Shown: in pieces, positions 1 to 61,133 of the stretch
Layout of the letters: the number at the start of each line of letters is the position of its first letter
Numbering within the stretch: the stretch's first letter is position 1
NCBI RefSeq assembly: GCF_019059575.1
Contig: NW_024881599.1
Coordinates: 620,001 to 684,000 of the forward strand
Direction: 5' to 3'
Source: Amphibalanus amphitrite
Lineage: Eukaryota; Arthropoda; Thecostraca; Balanomorpha; Balanidae
Length of the DNA: 64,000 bases
The notes under the pieces: generated by a model
What the model was told of the DNA's origin: nothing
The model's input: the letters and a program-made list of their open reading frames with translations, nothing else
Databases searched by the model: none
Position numbers and translations under genes: made by a program

Positions 1-410
1 AGAGAAGCTTCTCCAGAGGTTACAGGTATCAGGGCAGCGCAGCAGGCGGATATCAGGGCAGCGCGGCAGAGGTATTAGGGCAGCGCAGCAGGCAGATATT
101 AAGGCATCTCGGCAGAGATAGGGCAGCCAGGTATTCGGGCAGCGCGGCAGAGATATTAGGGCAGCGCGGCAGAAGAATTAGGGCAGCGCGGCAGCTAAGC
201 AGTAGGGCAGCGTGGCAGAGGTAGTAGGACAGCAGCTAGGCATTAGGGCGGAGCGGCAGTGGAGCAGTGAGGGCAACATGGGCAGCGCGGTAGAGGTATT
301 GGGGCAGCAGCTAGGCATTAGGGCAGAGCGGCAGGGGAGCAGTGAGGGCAACATGGGCACTGAAGCGCGGCAGAGGTATTGAGGCATCGCGGTAGGAGAG
401 CAGGGGCACC
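1..410. repeat. GGCAGCGCGGCAGAG-type minisatellite
   Basis: Degenerate tandem units of roughly 20 bases built on gggcagcgcggcagaggtatta, varied as agcaggcagatatt and gcagctaggcatta. The array reaches the left edge of the window, so its true start is unknown. Open frames in it are repeat translations. Confidence 0.8.
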
Positions 411-2900
411 GGTGCAGCGCGATAGGGGCACGAGAGAAGCGTTTGTCGGTGACGCGAGATGCAAGCTCCTTGCTGTCACTCCTATTTTAGCTACTCAAGA
501 CGACACCGTGTTCGGTTTACATTCTCAGCCTCTCACAACCGCAGACTGTGGCCAGGAGCAGGTAGCAGCGGGCCGGGCCGCAGCAATTATCATGCTGAGG
601 AATGCTGAGATAACATTTTTACCATGATAACAACGCGCATAATCCGCGATCCAATCCATGAATTTCGAATATGCGGTCTGCTGAGGCTGTCAGCATTTGT
701 CTCAGGCTTTGTGTGCTGTTTTCACAACATGCATCAGAAGCCTGCCCGGTGTAAAAACTGCAGAACAGGTTCTGAGGTTTTTGCTGCCTGTTCCGCCTCC
801 GCAGGGGGATTCTCCCAGCCTGATCACTGACTCGGAGCTGTGGCAAAACCACAGAAATGCTACCGCCTACGATTCTCCAGCTACGTATTAAACCGTCTTT
901 GTTGCAACGCGATCGTGACGTTTGCTGCGCGCCGGTGACGCTATCGATGCGTGGTGACGATTATCGCGCCGTCCTGCGCCGCCAGTGCCGCACACGGCCG
1001 CTTACGCGGCAATTAAGCCGGCGCGTTCGGCGGTGAGTGTCGTGCACAGGCTCTCGGCTCGGTGATTGGTCGGCTGCGCGGGCGGCGGAGATGGCGCTCC
1101 CCGGGATGATTAGGTGGCAGGCGGCAGCCGAGCGGAAGGTATGTCGCAGACTGAATGTGAATTGCTCCTTGGATTGAAGTAAGTGGTCTGTTTTGGAAAA
1201 CTGGCCGTGGCTGGGAATGCCTGCTACATCGACAGTGGGTTTAATCAGTCAAGTGCCTGCCACTGATACCAGTTTCATTGGACACTCGGTTTTACCCTGG
1301 ACGAATTCCTGCACTGATTGATTGCCCAACTGGCTTTGCGTTATATTGCCTCGAAACGCTCTTAACCGTTTTACTTCTCGGCTTCTACATCATTTATTTC
1401 CTTTGAACTTCTGTCGAATCCCACGCAGCATTTCATGGGCACGATTTCTTCGAATCCTACTCGCTGCTTAGTGCTAAGCTTGGTTTATTGCGCGTGGCGA
1501 GCTCCCCCCTCCCCTTCCCCCGACTCGGTGGCAGAAATTCAGCTCGCCGCCGCACGTGCCCGCCGCACGAGGCGAGTCGCAGGAGCGTCTGACCTCCCGG
1601 TCGCTCTTTGACCTTATCTGCTCATGGGAGGGTGCCGAGGGAGGCGGCTGGCGACCTAGTCGCAGGCAACTAGTCTCTTGCCGGCGCTCGGATCCAATCA
1701 GGCTCGTCCCGGGCCGTGACGAGAGCAAATGGGAATCGCGCTGAGTGGCTCCGACAGGAGGCTTACAGAATGGCTGAATTATTAAAGCACCTAAGTTGCG
1801 TGGGAAGTGGCTGCATGGTTTGTTTGCTTCGGCATTAGAAAATAAAACACCATGAGGAGAGTTTGTTTCGACAATTATACGTTAAATTCATTATTGAATC
1901 GTCCTTGAAGTGATGGTGACTACTTTTAGCAAAGCCCGTAGTCTTTTTTTTTCTCAATACAATTCATTGCATTTTAAAAGTGCTGTTTATTTGTTTGTCA
2001 TGGTGACGTCATTATGAACACAATTCCACTTAAACTGAACTGAAACATCTGTGAGGAAATGACACGGCTATGTCAATATCTGTCTCGTCTCATTGTCTGT
2101 AGTTGGCAGCTTCTTTCGCCAACAGTTCCCGCCAGACAGCTGAATCAGGAACCGGATTACAATGGCTGACATCATTAAGAACGTCTGGCTAGGCCCAGAG
2201 TTGAGATGTTCTGTTTGCAGGATCGATTTTATCTAGATCCGGGGCGGGGCTCTTATGTAAGTGCCTACACCACTCTGCCATAATGAGTACTGTCATTTGT
2301 AGGCTTTATTGGACTTTTTCTATTACCTTTATGCTTGTTCAATGTTTATTGCAGTTTTTACCTATCAGAAAGGTACAATTACATACATAAATTAATGAAA
2401 ATGACTGCTGCGTGACGTGCGGCCGTTCCTGCGTATAATGCCAAATACTTCAGCTGTTTTTTTTCCTTAATGCAGGGGGAGGGGGTGTTCTTGTAGACAT
2501 ATTGGCTGTGCCATGCATTTATGTTCAACAAAAAAATAGCCAAATACCTACTTTTTCGTCATCAAAATAATTATGACATATAGCTGATAGATTCAGTATC
2601 CATTGCAGGGCGAGATGTGCACTTGCCACCTACCAAATTTGTCGATGCAGTTTAACGATCGGATGAAATTGGGCCGCACCATGCTTTTGCGGTGTACTGT
2701 TGTCAGGACATAATAAAAAATAACTACAACGGCACTTTTGAAGTTAAGCATTAAACTGAGCTTTAAAGTGACGGATAACTGAGCCAACCCTGCCCACTTA
2801 CCTTTTACAAAGTCTTTAAAATAACCGGTTATATGCTGTGTGCATTCAAAACTATCGAATGAAAATATATTTATTTTGCTTGGGTCATTGCTTCAAATCC
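411..2900. other. No gene recognised; one possible 5' exon
   Basis: Mixed-composition DNA. A GC- and CpG-rich patch at 900-1140 contains an inverted CCAAT (attgg near 1064) and an ATG-headed open stretch at 1091-1138 that runs into a strong donor (gtatgt). This could be a promoter or 5' exon of this or another gene, but no homology supports it. Nothing else coding is seen. Confidence 0.35.
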
Positions 2901-2904
2901 AGGG

Positions 2905-3095
2905 GTGGAGACTTCCACTGGCGTCCGACTGGTGTCTAACATAGCAGACGTCCAAGTGGCGTCTAACTTGGCGTCTAACACTGTTGGACTGAGACTTCCA
3001 AGTTAGACGCGTCTAAAGTTAGCTGTCGCCAGCTAGACGCAGCCGCCGTCCAGCTAGACGCGTCTAAGACTTAGGCGCGTCTAGCTAGACGCGAA
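2905..3095. repeat. TAGACGC-type short repeat cluster
   Basis: Repeated gcgtctaac and tagacgcgtcta words in both orientations, for example near 3007, 3049 and 3085. They form a locally palindromic cluster. It may be the remnant of a foldback element, but no flanking duplication is evident. Confidence 0.6.
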
Positions 3096-6000
3096 ATAGA
3101 AGACCATAGATGTTTTAACAAAATAACAATAATTAATGATGAGATACCTTTCACGAAATCTGGCCCAACCGCATAAGTTGGAGAAATATGCTTCTACATG
3201 ATGTTGCATAGCGGATGAAACACTTTACGAACTTCGAAAAATACACACTTAAGTAAACGCCGCTAAAGTAAGAGGGAAAACGCATATCATCTCGCGTACA
3301 TTAACAATCGTATATTAGTCAATCGATCCATCTTCCCGAATAGCTTAGAACTGAATCCGACTTCCAAAGAGAGGCGGCATCGATCACAGAAACAGCTGCG
3401 GCTCTACATATGGATCGGGTCGATCCGGTTCGCCTCCTCCTTCGGTCGGTGTGGGGGCGTCAGACATAAGTGTGGTCTCAGACGCCCGGGCGGAGAGGTG
3501 CGCTCTGACCCGCGGTCCTTTTACGGTCCACCGGAACCCATGTCGGCCCAGTCGCAACCCGAAACGGACTGGGAGTGCGAGATTACATATCACCTCTCAT
3601 TGTTCTTCGTTCACAATCGCTCCTCACGCTTGTCCTCGCCATTTATGTTCCATTCAGCGTGATACGCTATGGATGCATCGATCATCATCATATTTTTATA
3701 AAAGCTGACTAATTCTAAACAATCATTGCTCTTTTTCACTTCGTTCGTCTTTTGCCGTCACTAAAAACAGCAATTGCTTTCGCAGTGATGCTCAGTGCAT
3801 ATAGCACTCTGGTTTCACACTCTTGCTTACTTTTATTTTGCCGGTGTTTCCAATGCAAAACCGATCTATGCGTGCAACACAAAGGCCGTCTTTTAGTTAT
3901 CTTGCAATGGCCGTCTATTTTAGTTCGTTGCAGAACCTTATTTCACAAAGCGGTCGGTAGACCCTCAATTAATTTCATCACCATTGGCTTATCCCTTTCC
4001 TTTCCCACCGTATGTCACAGTCGTTAAATAGTATCTATTCATGCCCGTAATCTGAGACGTCAGTTATCATGTATCGGACCGGGGATCTCACATGCTTGAG
4101 CTGGCTGAGATTTTCGACTTGCTCGATTCTGAGCGCACTGCTCGCGGCGACCTTCTTATATGAGGCCGGGTCTTATGTTACGCCCCGACCGGAATTGGTT
4201 CGCTGCCGTTCTGGCATGCCGAGTGTTTGAGTATTTTGTGACAGCCGGGTTTTTATCGTCTTATCTACATTCCCATCACGCCGCGGTGCCGTCGGCTCGT
4301 TGTTAGGTTCGATAAAGACCGGCTCATGTCAGCACTGGCGGTCGAACGATGCCCCGCTCGTCGCAGTGGTCACTGGGAAGTGGAGCGGCGCCACTCCACT
4401 GGACGTGGGTGTGTGACTTTAGCGTGACTTGCAGTGTCGTGACATGAACGGGGCAGGGCGCGTTTTGTCTCGCGCAGAGTCGTGCCTTGCACCGGCATAA
4501 TTATCATGCTCAATGCTTCTGTTTATTTCGCACCGCCCACTGCCGTCCGTGCGTGTCCGGCCTTGCCATTCGTTAGCTGCACTGTCATCGGGCGGCTGAA
4601 TTCGCGGAACGGAGCTGGTCGAAAGTTGTTAATAGCCCATCGCTTTGGTGTGAACGCGGTCGCCGAGCGCGGCTCGTACAGTGCTGAGCGCTGCGGGCAC
4701 AAACGCTCAGCGCTGCGGGCTCGCTCCAAACTGCAGGGTCGACGGGAACTCCACACGGCGACCGGCCGCGCCGGCCCCGGGCACGGTCAATCAGCACGAG
4801 CGCAAATTGTAAATGCAGATCGCGGAAAGGCGATATGGTGACTGGCGCGCTACCAGTGCCGCCGGCCTGTTCCCATTCGCCACGCTACGCTTCCAGTTCG
4901 CTTGCATGACCAATCTCGATGGAAGGCCATTTGAGAGATTGCAAGGTCCGGCTACGACAGCTGGCAAACGTTCGTCGCCTTTCGAGACGCGACGGACGCT
5001 CGCTCCGGCACCATGGGTTGCTGAGAAACGTCGTCGCCTCTGGGCTGTTTCTGACACGGTTGTCGCACCGTGTCGTTCCCGCTGCTCTCTGCCGCTGCAG
5101 GCCGTCTCGTCGGCTCGGCTCGGCGTCCTGTGGGCGGGGTGTGCGCGTCATCTGTTGGTTCACACCTGCGTGTAACATCCATGTAAGGAGCCGGAAGAGG
5201 TATGTCTTCCGTGTGCGACGTACCACGCAATAGCCAGCTAGATAGGAGCGTCGTCGGAGAGCCTCCCGGATGGCCGGACGGGGTCTGATGGGAACTGCAG
5301 CGCCGTGGTGGTAACGTGAGATTTTTTTTTTTTGAATTTTGCTCCCGACAGGCCGAGGCCGGGAGGGGAGGGGGGGGGGGGGGTCACACAGAACGCACCG
5401 TGCTGAAAGCTCCATTCTGCTCCACTCCACCGCGCTACTCTGCGCTATTCGACCTAACAGAGGGTGAATGCGGGAGGATGGCGGGAGGAAGGTGGGTGCG
5501 GTATAATGATGGCAACCGATGAATAATAGCCACCCGCAGAGTTTGCCGAGTTTGCTGACACGGAAACAAGATGACATATGTATTGCATCAAGCGGCGATA
5601 AAAGGGGTTTCAGGCGTTACATCGGCGAATAATTTGTAATCGAAACGGATGCCTTTCTCTTTTATTTCGAATGGGATGCAAATGCTAGTTTCTTACAAGG
5701 CATGCCGCATGCCAATTACGAGTTTTGACTCATGCTATTTTAGTGTTACGGCGAGCTGCACATGTCCAGCTTATTTCCAAAGTCGATTAATTTCACCGCC
5801 AACGTATTTTGTCACACGCGCGCATTAGCATTCGGCAGCGCTTTTGGCAGCGAGACTGAGCACTCCTGAGGGTCCAGTAGCGGAAAGTGTCATCTCCGGA
5901 CCACGTCCAGGACTCGTGTGCGCTTCAGGTACTCAGCATTCTACGGGCCTGCGACCGCGACCTCCGTGGAATGAGATGACATTTGACGATAAAGCACCAC

Positions 6001-9000
6001 GGCGGTCGCGGGCCGACCCGCAGCGCAGATCCTGCGTTTCCCGAAACGAGCGACAGAATGTGGGTATTTGTAATCCGGTGACAGTTTTCTCCTGGCGCAT
6101 GGAGCTCGCATGTACGGACGGCCGAAATCGTCCGGAATCCGGATGGTTGGAATTGTGCCTAAGTCAAATCAAAGCGTGGGAGTGGTCCTTTGTTTTGTAT
6201 GATTGATAACTCCAGCATTATTAGACTCGAGGATTTGCTTGCGGTATTTTCGGCTCAATTTTCATCAACTTTACCGGCGGAGAAAGTTGTGAAATTGTGC
6301 ATTATGTATTCTGTGTTGCAACAGAATACATTCACTTCAGCTGCCGGTTCCGTTTGGCGTTTACCCTATATCGCTAAGCCTTCTGTTTCGTTCGTAATAG
6401 ATAATAAAATCATAACGTGAGGTGTTGTGTTGCCATTCATCAAGTGGCCAGACGTGTTATGTTTAGAGACGGGTTCATCTGTTTACATTTCACATGCAAA
6501 TCACGCTCGTGACGCCCTCCACAGCCCGGCTAACTGTTTTTCACCGACCTCCCAATGGTATGACGTCATCGACCACCCTGACGGCGGCGGCAGTCGACCA
6601 GAAGCCGAACACCTCCTGGCGCGTGCTGTAGCAGAAATAAACTCACCCACGTAGACCGGGAGTCGCCGACTGTCGTCTGCCATGTACCCACACCCTAAGC
6701 GCCGTCCCAACCCTCAGTCAGTGTCGGAACTCAAACTAAACGAGCCACGTCACTGCCATGTCATCAGAGGCAGTTCTGGGAGATATCAGATGCCAGGGAG
6801 GTGCCTTGGAGTGTGGGCGGAGGAGCTCCGTGGTAGGGGATAATGACAGGGCGTGAGATGGGAGGTCACTGGAGCTGATGGTCATTGATCAATGATGGGC
6901 TCAAGACGTTTCGTGGCATGATGCTATGTTGATCGATTTGATGTCTTAAAAAAAGTTCTCTTACGTTTTTTTAAGTTGTGGAGGCAGCTTTACGGCAAAG
7001 AAGACGATGCAGATGGCATTATTTTGTCGAACTACCTCGATGTTCTCAAGCGGTTATCATTTGAGCTACATGCTAGTGATGTGGAAGAATGGTTTCGCCC
7101 TACTTGCAAAGAATCTGAGTGGAAGGTATCCGGTTCATAATGCGAGGAACTGAGCGGAAGTATGCCACGTTGAAATCTGAAGTCGATGGCTATTGCTCGT
7201 CAGGAAAAGACATAGGAAATGTTTTGACCACAGTGTATATAAATAGTTTTGACGACTGCTTTTATAGCAGACGGTGTAGAGACGGCCCTGTAAAGAATCA
7301 GTGAAAGACATTGTTCCCCATTCCAAGTGCAATTTCCATAACAGCAGCTCGCCGCGGCTTGCCGGCACGTTTAAAAGAATATTGGTATTCATATCAGACA
7401 CATGCCAGGAGATTTACCTGCAGCTCTAACAATAGCAAAAACCCGTTTCATAGACAAATAACCACGTGCACAACATTACACAACGGTATTGTACACCACC
7501 GCCCTTTGCACATCTCGTTATTAAAACCAATCAGTATCCCGACCACCAGGTCAGCTAATTAACAATCAGTATGCAGCGACTGCTCTCTCGCGGCAGTGCG
7601 TCCGCCGCTACGGCGCCGTACCTGCAAAGAACACGGCGTTATCTGATCAGAAGCCACAGGCGGCTTTACAGTCGCTTTCATGGTCTTCTCCGGCATCATG
7701 AAACCAATCACTACCTGCGCAGAGGCGGGCGGGCATCGGCTAGGAGATCAGGGGGAGGGCGCGTGGTTGGGGTGGGGGGGGGGGATGATCGATCAAAGAC
7801 GCTGGACGGCGGTCCGATGAGCGAGGTGATGCATTGTTCTCAGGGCTGTGCCACTATGCCAGCGGTGGGGAAGGGGAGGGGGACAAGGAGGGGGAGGGGT
7901 GGGCACGAGCGCCGAGCAATCATTTGATAACAATCGCTCGCGACATGGCTGTGATTGTGTCCCTTGTTACACGAAGGGATTTCTTAGATTGTGTAAACCC
8001 TAAACTCAATTGGGAACTGGGAAGGAGATAGGAATTGGATAAATGGAACTACGCAGTACTTCAGTAATTGAACAAATCGACGAACCGAATGAACTTTTGT
8101 TTTTGAGGCAGAAATGTGCAGAGCATACGAGCATAGAAAGCAATGTAAAATATTGTGTTAAATGTTAATTTCCCATCCCCCATATTACCCCGTAGCGTTT
8201 CATCCCATTACGTCTCCTCATCTCCTGCCCACCATCCACTCCTTCCGTTACCCATCACCGACTCAGGTGTCCACCGCTCTGGAATTCGCTCCAAACAGTC
8301 CCACTGCCTCCAGGCCGTCCGTAGGCCCTGCCGTTAGACCGCCACTTTGCGGTTACCGGCGCCACGACGAGCCATGTCCAAGAGCTGCAGGGTCGTCTTC
8401 TCAGAAAGCGGCGTGGGGCGGCCGGAGGCGCCGCGCGCAGCACCGAAATGACACCAGTTTCGGCTGCGTGAGACAAGCGGGCACCCAAGGCGGTGGTCAG
8501 GTCGTGCAGATGGCACGGTGCATGTGGACGGGCACTGGTCGGTTCCCAGGCCGGCAGTGCACTGTGAGGTCGTCCCCAGGACCTTAGTTTAATGTGGATT
8601 GTGGAGACGGTGCGAGCAGCCCCGAGGTCATGCGCTGTCCCCGCGCAGTGGCGCTAATTGTTAATAAGCCTTTAGTTATTTCAGTAGTACGAGCTTGCTA
8701 TATTTATTTTATACAAATCCGTATCACCCACCTCATTAATTTCTTCCTTTCTCCGCGCCCTCCTTTCTCTCCCCATAGTCCATACCTTTCCTTTTCTTTG
8801 TCCATTTAAAGTTTCCCATTTGAGTCCAATTTTAACTCCCGCTCATGCATTGCATACCATTTTCGGAACCTTTTTTGTTTTCTCCGGCTGTTTCTTTTCT
8901 TCTCATCCCCTCCCTTCCCTCCAGCCTCTCTTAGTCTTAACATACCTACTATTTTTAACCGTCGGGTTTCTTAGCTTCCTTTTCAGTCCCGCTCGGTACT

Positions 9001-10550
9001 TTATCCGTTCTCTCTATCTGATTCGACTGCGCTCTGTTCCATCCCGTTCCAAGTGGCCTGATGTGTCCGTTTGTTCTGTCTGTTTTCCATTCATCGTGCT
9101 CTTCACCTCTGCTCCAGTCAGCCGAGCCGCCCCAGCGCGCACCCAGCGGGCCGGCGCACGGTGTGTTTTTGTTGTGCCCGCCGCGCCATAGTCGGACGGT
9201 CGCCTCGAAACAGGGCCTGGGGGACGAATGAGCGTGTCCGTCCTCCGTTATTGCTCCGACTGCGCGGAACTAGGCTGCGGCGACCGCGTCAAGCCGTGTT
9301 ACTTGCGGTAATGTGGTGATAGCTCCGGTTTTAATGACGGCGGTCCGTCAGAAACGCGTCCGACTCTGCGGGTGGCCAGGGGTGCGGGATTCATTGCGCA
9401 CTTGTATAGAGCGATAATCCTAAATTGTGACAACAGTTGCACAGCACGCGGTCCGATAAACCTGATAAATAGTGGGGATGGACGATTGCTTTGGTCGTCA
9501 TCGGTTGACCTGAGTCGATCATTAATGTTGAATAGATGAAGTGAGGTGCTGAGTTAATAGTTTATTCATTATTGTTTGGACACGGGTGGACGATGATGAC
9601 GGCAGAGCTGTGAATAACTGCGATCGTAGCTGTTACTGTTGCATCAGTTGGCTTGGACCTCCTGTGATTATTTGCTGTGGGCTCCCAGCGATTAGGTATG
9701 GTCTGGTAAATGGTTTGTCTCGTCAGAAAGTCTTCTACAGAAACTACAGATAATTAACAGTCCTTTTATTCCCTGCTCAAAGTATGATAGAATACATTTT
9801 CAGGGCACTTACCGCAATATTTATAGTCGTTGGCGTTTAATTCCTCATATTCAAGGTAAGCAAACAATTTCATATTTCCGGAAAGTACGGAGAGCGCATC
9901 TGCGTGCCTCTCCGGTCTGATGCGGGGGTTGTCCTAGCTCACAACTATAGCGATGTCCTGAGGCACCACTTTGCTCCGCCGCGCGGCGGCCCGGCGCGTG
10001 CCCAAGAGCCGTCGGAGCGGCCCGTCGACACCGTCGAGCCCACCCGGACCTCCAGCGTCGCCGCCGACGCTATGCCATCCATCGTCGGCCGGAAGTGCAT
10101 TGCCGCGTGTAAACTCCAGCTGCAAGACGGTACGAAAAATGCACCGATGACGATCTTTTTTGAGCCGGCCGAGCAAATATTTGGACTGCGCGTTTCGCCG
10201 GAATAAACATGGCTCAGACTCTGGACGGATGTGCGAGGGAAAACAGAGGCGATGCTGGATTGATCTCGGCGGCACAGTGTGCTCCCATCTCTATCGGGGC
10301 ACGTGACGTCATCAAAATGACGTCACGTTGGCGGACTAATTGTTTACAGTTATTCAGAGGGTGGGATGGTAAGGAAGCCTCCGAAGGCCACTCAGATCAT
10401 TCGACTTGTCTTCGACCGTCAATCATAGATAGTTCGGACTGAATAGATTACATAGCGCTCCGGCACAGCGGCCACATAACCACTGTGCATACTGACCACA
10501 GATGGGCTTTCTGAGCAATACATACATCCAGCCGCTCGGTCAAGTCCCTG
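3096..10550. other. No gene recognised
   Basis: Several GC-rich patches (4450-5300, 5850-6150, 7570-7920, 9110-9310, 9960-10100) leave long open frames on both strands. None shows a domain, a consistent splice structure or family similarity. Poly-G/C and CT-rich stretches are present at 5375-5385 and 8740-9000. Regulatory DNA or an unseen 5' exon could be hidden here. Confidence 0.4.
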
Positions 10551-10559
10551 CGCTTGTGC

Positions 10560-11110
10560 GGCCGGCGATCGCACTGATAATGTCAGACATTAAATCAGCC
10601 AGTGGTTTTTTTCTGGCCATCCGCCGCTCGCGGGCACCCGGCGCTGCCCTCTCTCCCAGTCGATAACAAGCTCAATGTGCGCTCGGCCGCGACAGCTTAA
10701 TTGGGCCCGAAGAGCACCGGTCGGCAATCTTCGCGGGTGCCTCGGCGATCCCCGACAACAAAACTGCCTGCCGCGTCAAATTACGGCGGCCGTGCAACAA
10801 ATTTACTCCTGATCAGTGCCGGCGTTATGATTGAGAGGCACGCAGCCTGAACGGGCCACGTGAGCTGTAAACAACGTTAAACGCCCATCGGCGGCCCTTG
10901 CATCGGCGGCCGTCACTGCGGAGCCTGCTTAAAGCCTGTATTATTGCTGATTTATGCTTTCGGTAAATCAATTCACGTCGAACGGCCGCCTTTTTGTGAG
11001 AACGGCGGCGCCGATATGGCAGCTTTATTCATCCGCGATTTTTAGTCGCCGCAAACTGTATTTATCTAGTCTGCATCTGCTTTGACTGGCGCCGTTGAAG
11101 CAGAAAGCTT
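10560..11110. promoter_or_regulatory. Candidate regulatory block upstream of exon A
   Basis: A 550-base stretch of complex, unrepetitive sequence mixing CpG-rich words with homeodomain-like cores (TTAATTG near 10696, TTATTGC) and an E-box CACGTG near 10857, about 0.5-1 kb before the first recognised coding exon. Its composition differs from the repeat-derived introns. It is only a candidate enhancer: motifs alone are weak evidence. Confidence 0.2.
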
Positions 11111-11618
11111 TCCTAAAAATGGCAACGAAACTTGGTGACAAAGCTGTCTGAATATGGACAATTGCTTTCATGACATGCTACAATGTTTTTTCCTAGATAT
11201 ATCTTCTGACTTAGTACACGGCAAATCGCTCATTTGTCATCCCTTGCATTGCCCTTTTGAAATAACCTCAAAGCAATTTTGTTGCGAGGCGTTTAGAGCC
11301 GCAGTTCAAATAACTGCCACTCCTGTCTCTCTCCACCCATTCACCTCCTTCGTATTCAGTGAACTTTCCGTTCAACTTTTGTAATTATGAAGTCTCAAAG
11401 CATCTGACTCTTCACAAAATATAAATGTTGTTTGCTTCGCAGCAAACCTCGGCCCTAGAATTGGTTCCAATCGCCTTTCTTGGTTTGGGTCGGATGCTGT
11501 TTTTATTGAGCATCATACAGAACACTTTAGAGGCTTTGATAGTTTGTAAACGTCGTGTTTCGCACCCTCATGAAATCACATGACCCCGCACTGACCGGTC
11601 GCCTGTCTGCGCCCACAG

Positions 11619-59849
<48,231 letters not shown>

Positions 59850-61133
59850 TGACGCTCCTCCGTGGAAACGCGCGACCTAGTGGTGTGTCTGCGGCGTTAC
59901 AGCTGTGTTGTGACGTGTTTTTGATGACGGCCGGGCGATTGTGTCGGCGCAGCGCGATGACGTCCATGACGTCGGGGTGTGATGACGTGTTTGGTGGCGT
60001 CAGTGACGCTGTGATGGAGAGGCTGTACGGCGGTGAGTTGGAAACCATGGTGAAGATCCGCTCTGCTGGAGGCGCCGCGTTTGATGTGATTGGCTTCCGC
60101 GAAAGACATCCGTCGAGTTGTGAGCGCCGGAGCGTTTGCATTGGTGCTGAGGTGATTGGCTGATTGATGTGCTGTTATTCTGGGATGTGAGTGGAATTGG
60201 TTTTCTGATCAGCGCCAGTAACACAGTATCAATTTTCGCCGCCGCGGCTGGAACAGATGCCATGGACGTAACACGGTGTCGACGGAACGGGAACGCTCTA
60301 TCAATGACAGTGCTCAGTGCGGACATCGCTCACTTCTGGTTTCCCGGTGAACCCGGCGCCCCGATATGGGTTCCGGGAACGGAGCCGCCGTATCAGCCAA
60401 GTCCGGTTCCGCTGGTAATAGGTTATCCCGGCCGGCACGGGTGAACCGTTTTGTAGCCGGTACCTCGCACACGTGCTAAATTCTGGTCGAGGTTAAAAAC
60501 GTTCACTCCATATTTGTGGGCTGAAAAGTCAGATCTGACTATAAATTCTATAATTCGACAAATATGACTGACTCTGGAAATGAGTCGTGGGCTGAAAACT
60601 CCTGAAAACGACGTAATTTGCTATCTGCAGCTCACCTTTTCGAGTCTGAAATACTAACTGCTTCAATTATTATATTGTGTTTAAGATTATATTGTTGTAT
60701 ATTTGATCGCCTTTAGGTGCTTACCTATGAGAAGCCGTAACAGTGAAATAATCGGCATACCTTTTTCTGTTTCAGTGACTTGCGTTAAAAGAAGAGTACC
60801 AAGTGATTTTCTCGGAGCCAAAAGTAATCTTTTGAGACCATACATCAGCCCACTAAACCAGCATAATGTTTGCTTGAAATGGTATTGTGCCTGGCTTTGT
60901 GGAACATTTCTAAAATATTGACATGAAAATCGATCGTGAGTTGCACATCGTATAAAAGGCAGTACAGAATTGCATGGCCTCTTGGAATCTAGCACAAGTG
61001 TAAACTCAAGTTCTCGTCCGTTTAAGCTGCATTAGGTACTCTTCCCGTCCCGAGGTTCATAATTGATTCATGATCTTCTTTTTATCAGGCGCTGACAAGT
61101 ATGGTAAAAATCTCTCAGTCGCCACACAATAAA
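59850..61133 (+). other. Probable 3' UTR, to first clear AATAAA
   Basis: Follows the stop codon. The first AATAAA I find is at 61128-61133, followed by a T-rich stretch (ttggtttatttgtc) that could act as the downstream element. Further AATAAA motifs occur near 61157 and 61512. The first 600 bases are GC-rich with many small open frames but no recognisable domain. The end of the transcript is a guess from this signal alone. Confidence 0.4.

Noticed and set aside
4885-5577. 230-residue minus-strand open frame
   Set aside because: Arginine- and proline-rich translation of GC-rich DNA with no domain or family resemblance, and overlapping open frames on the other strand; probably chance.
8820-9191. 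Hydrophobic frame that could pass for a signal peptide or membrane protein
   Set aside because: Pyrimidine-rich DNA encodes Leu/Phe/Ser by composition; there is no consistent donor in phase 1 and no family match, so it was not used as the missing signal exon.
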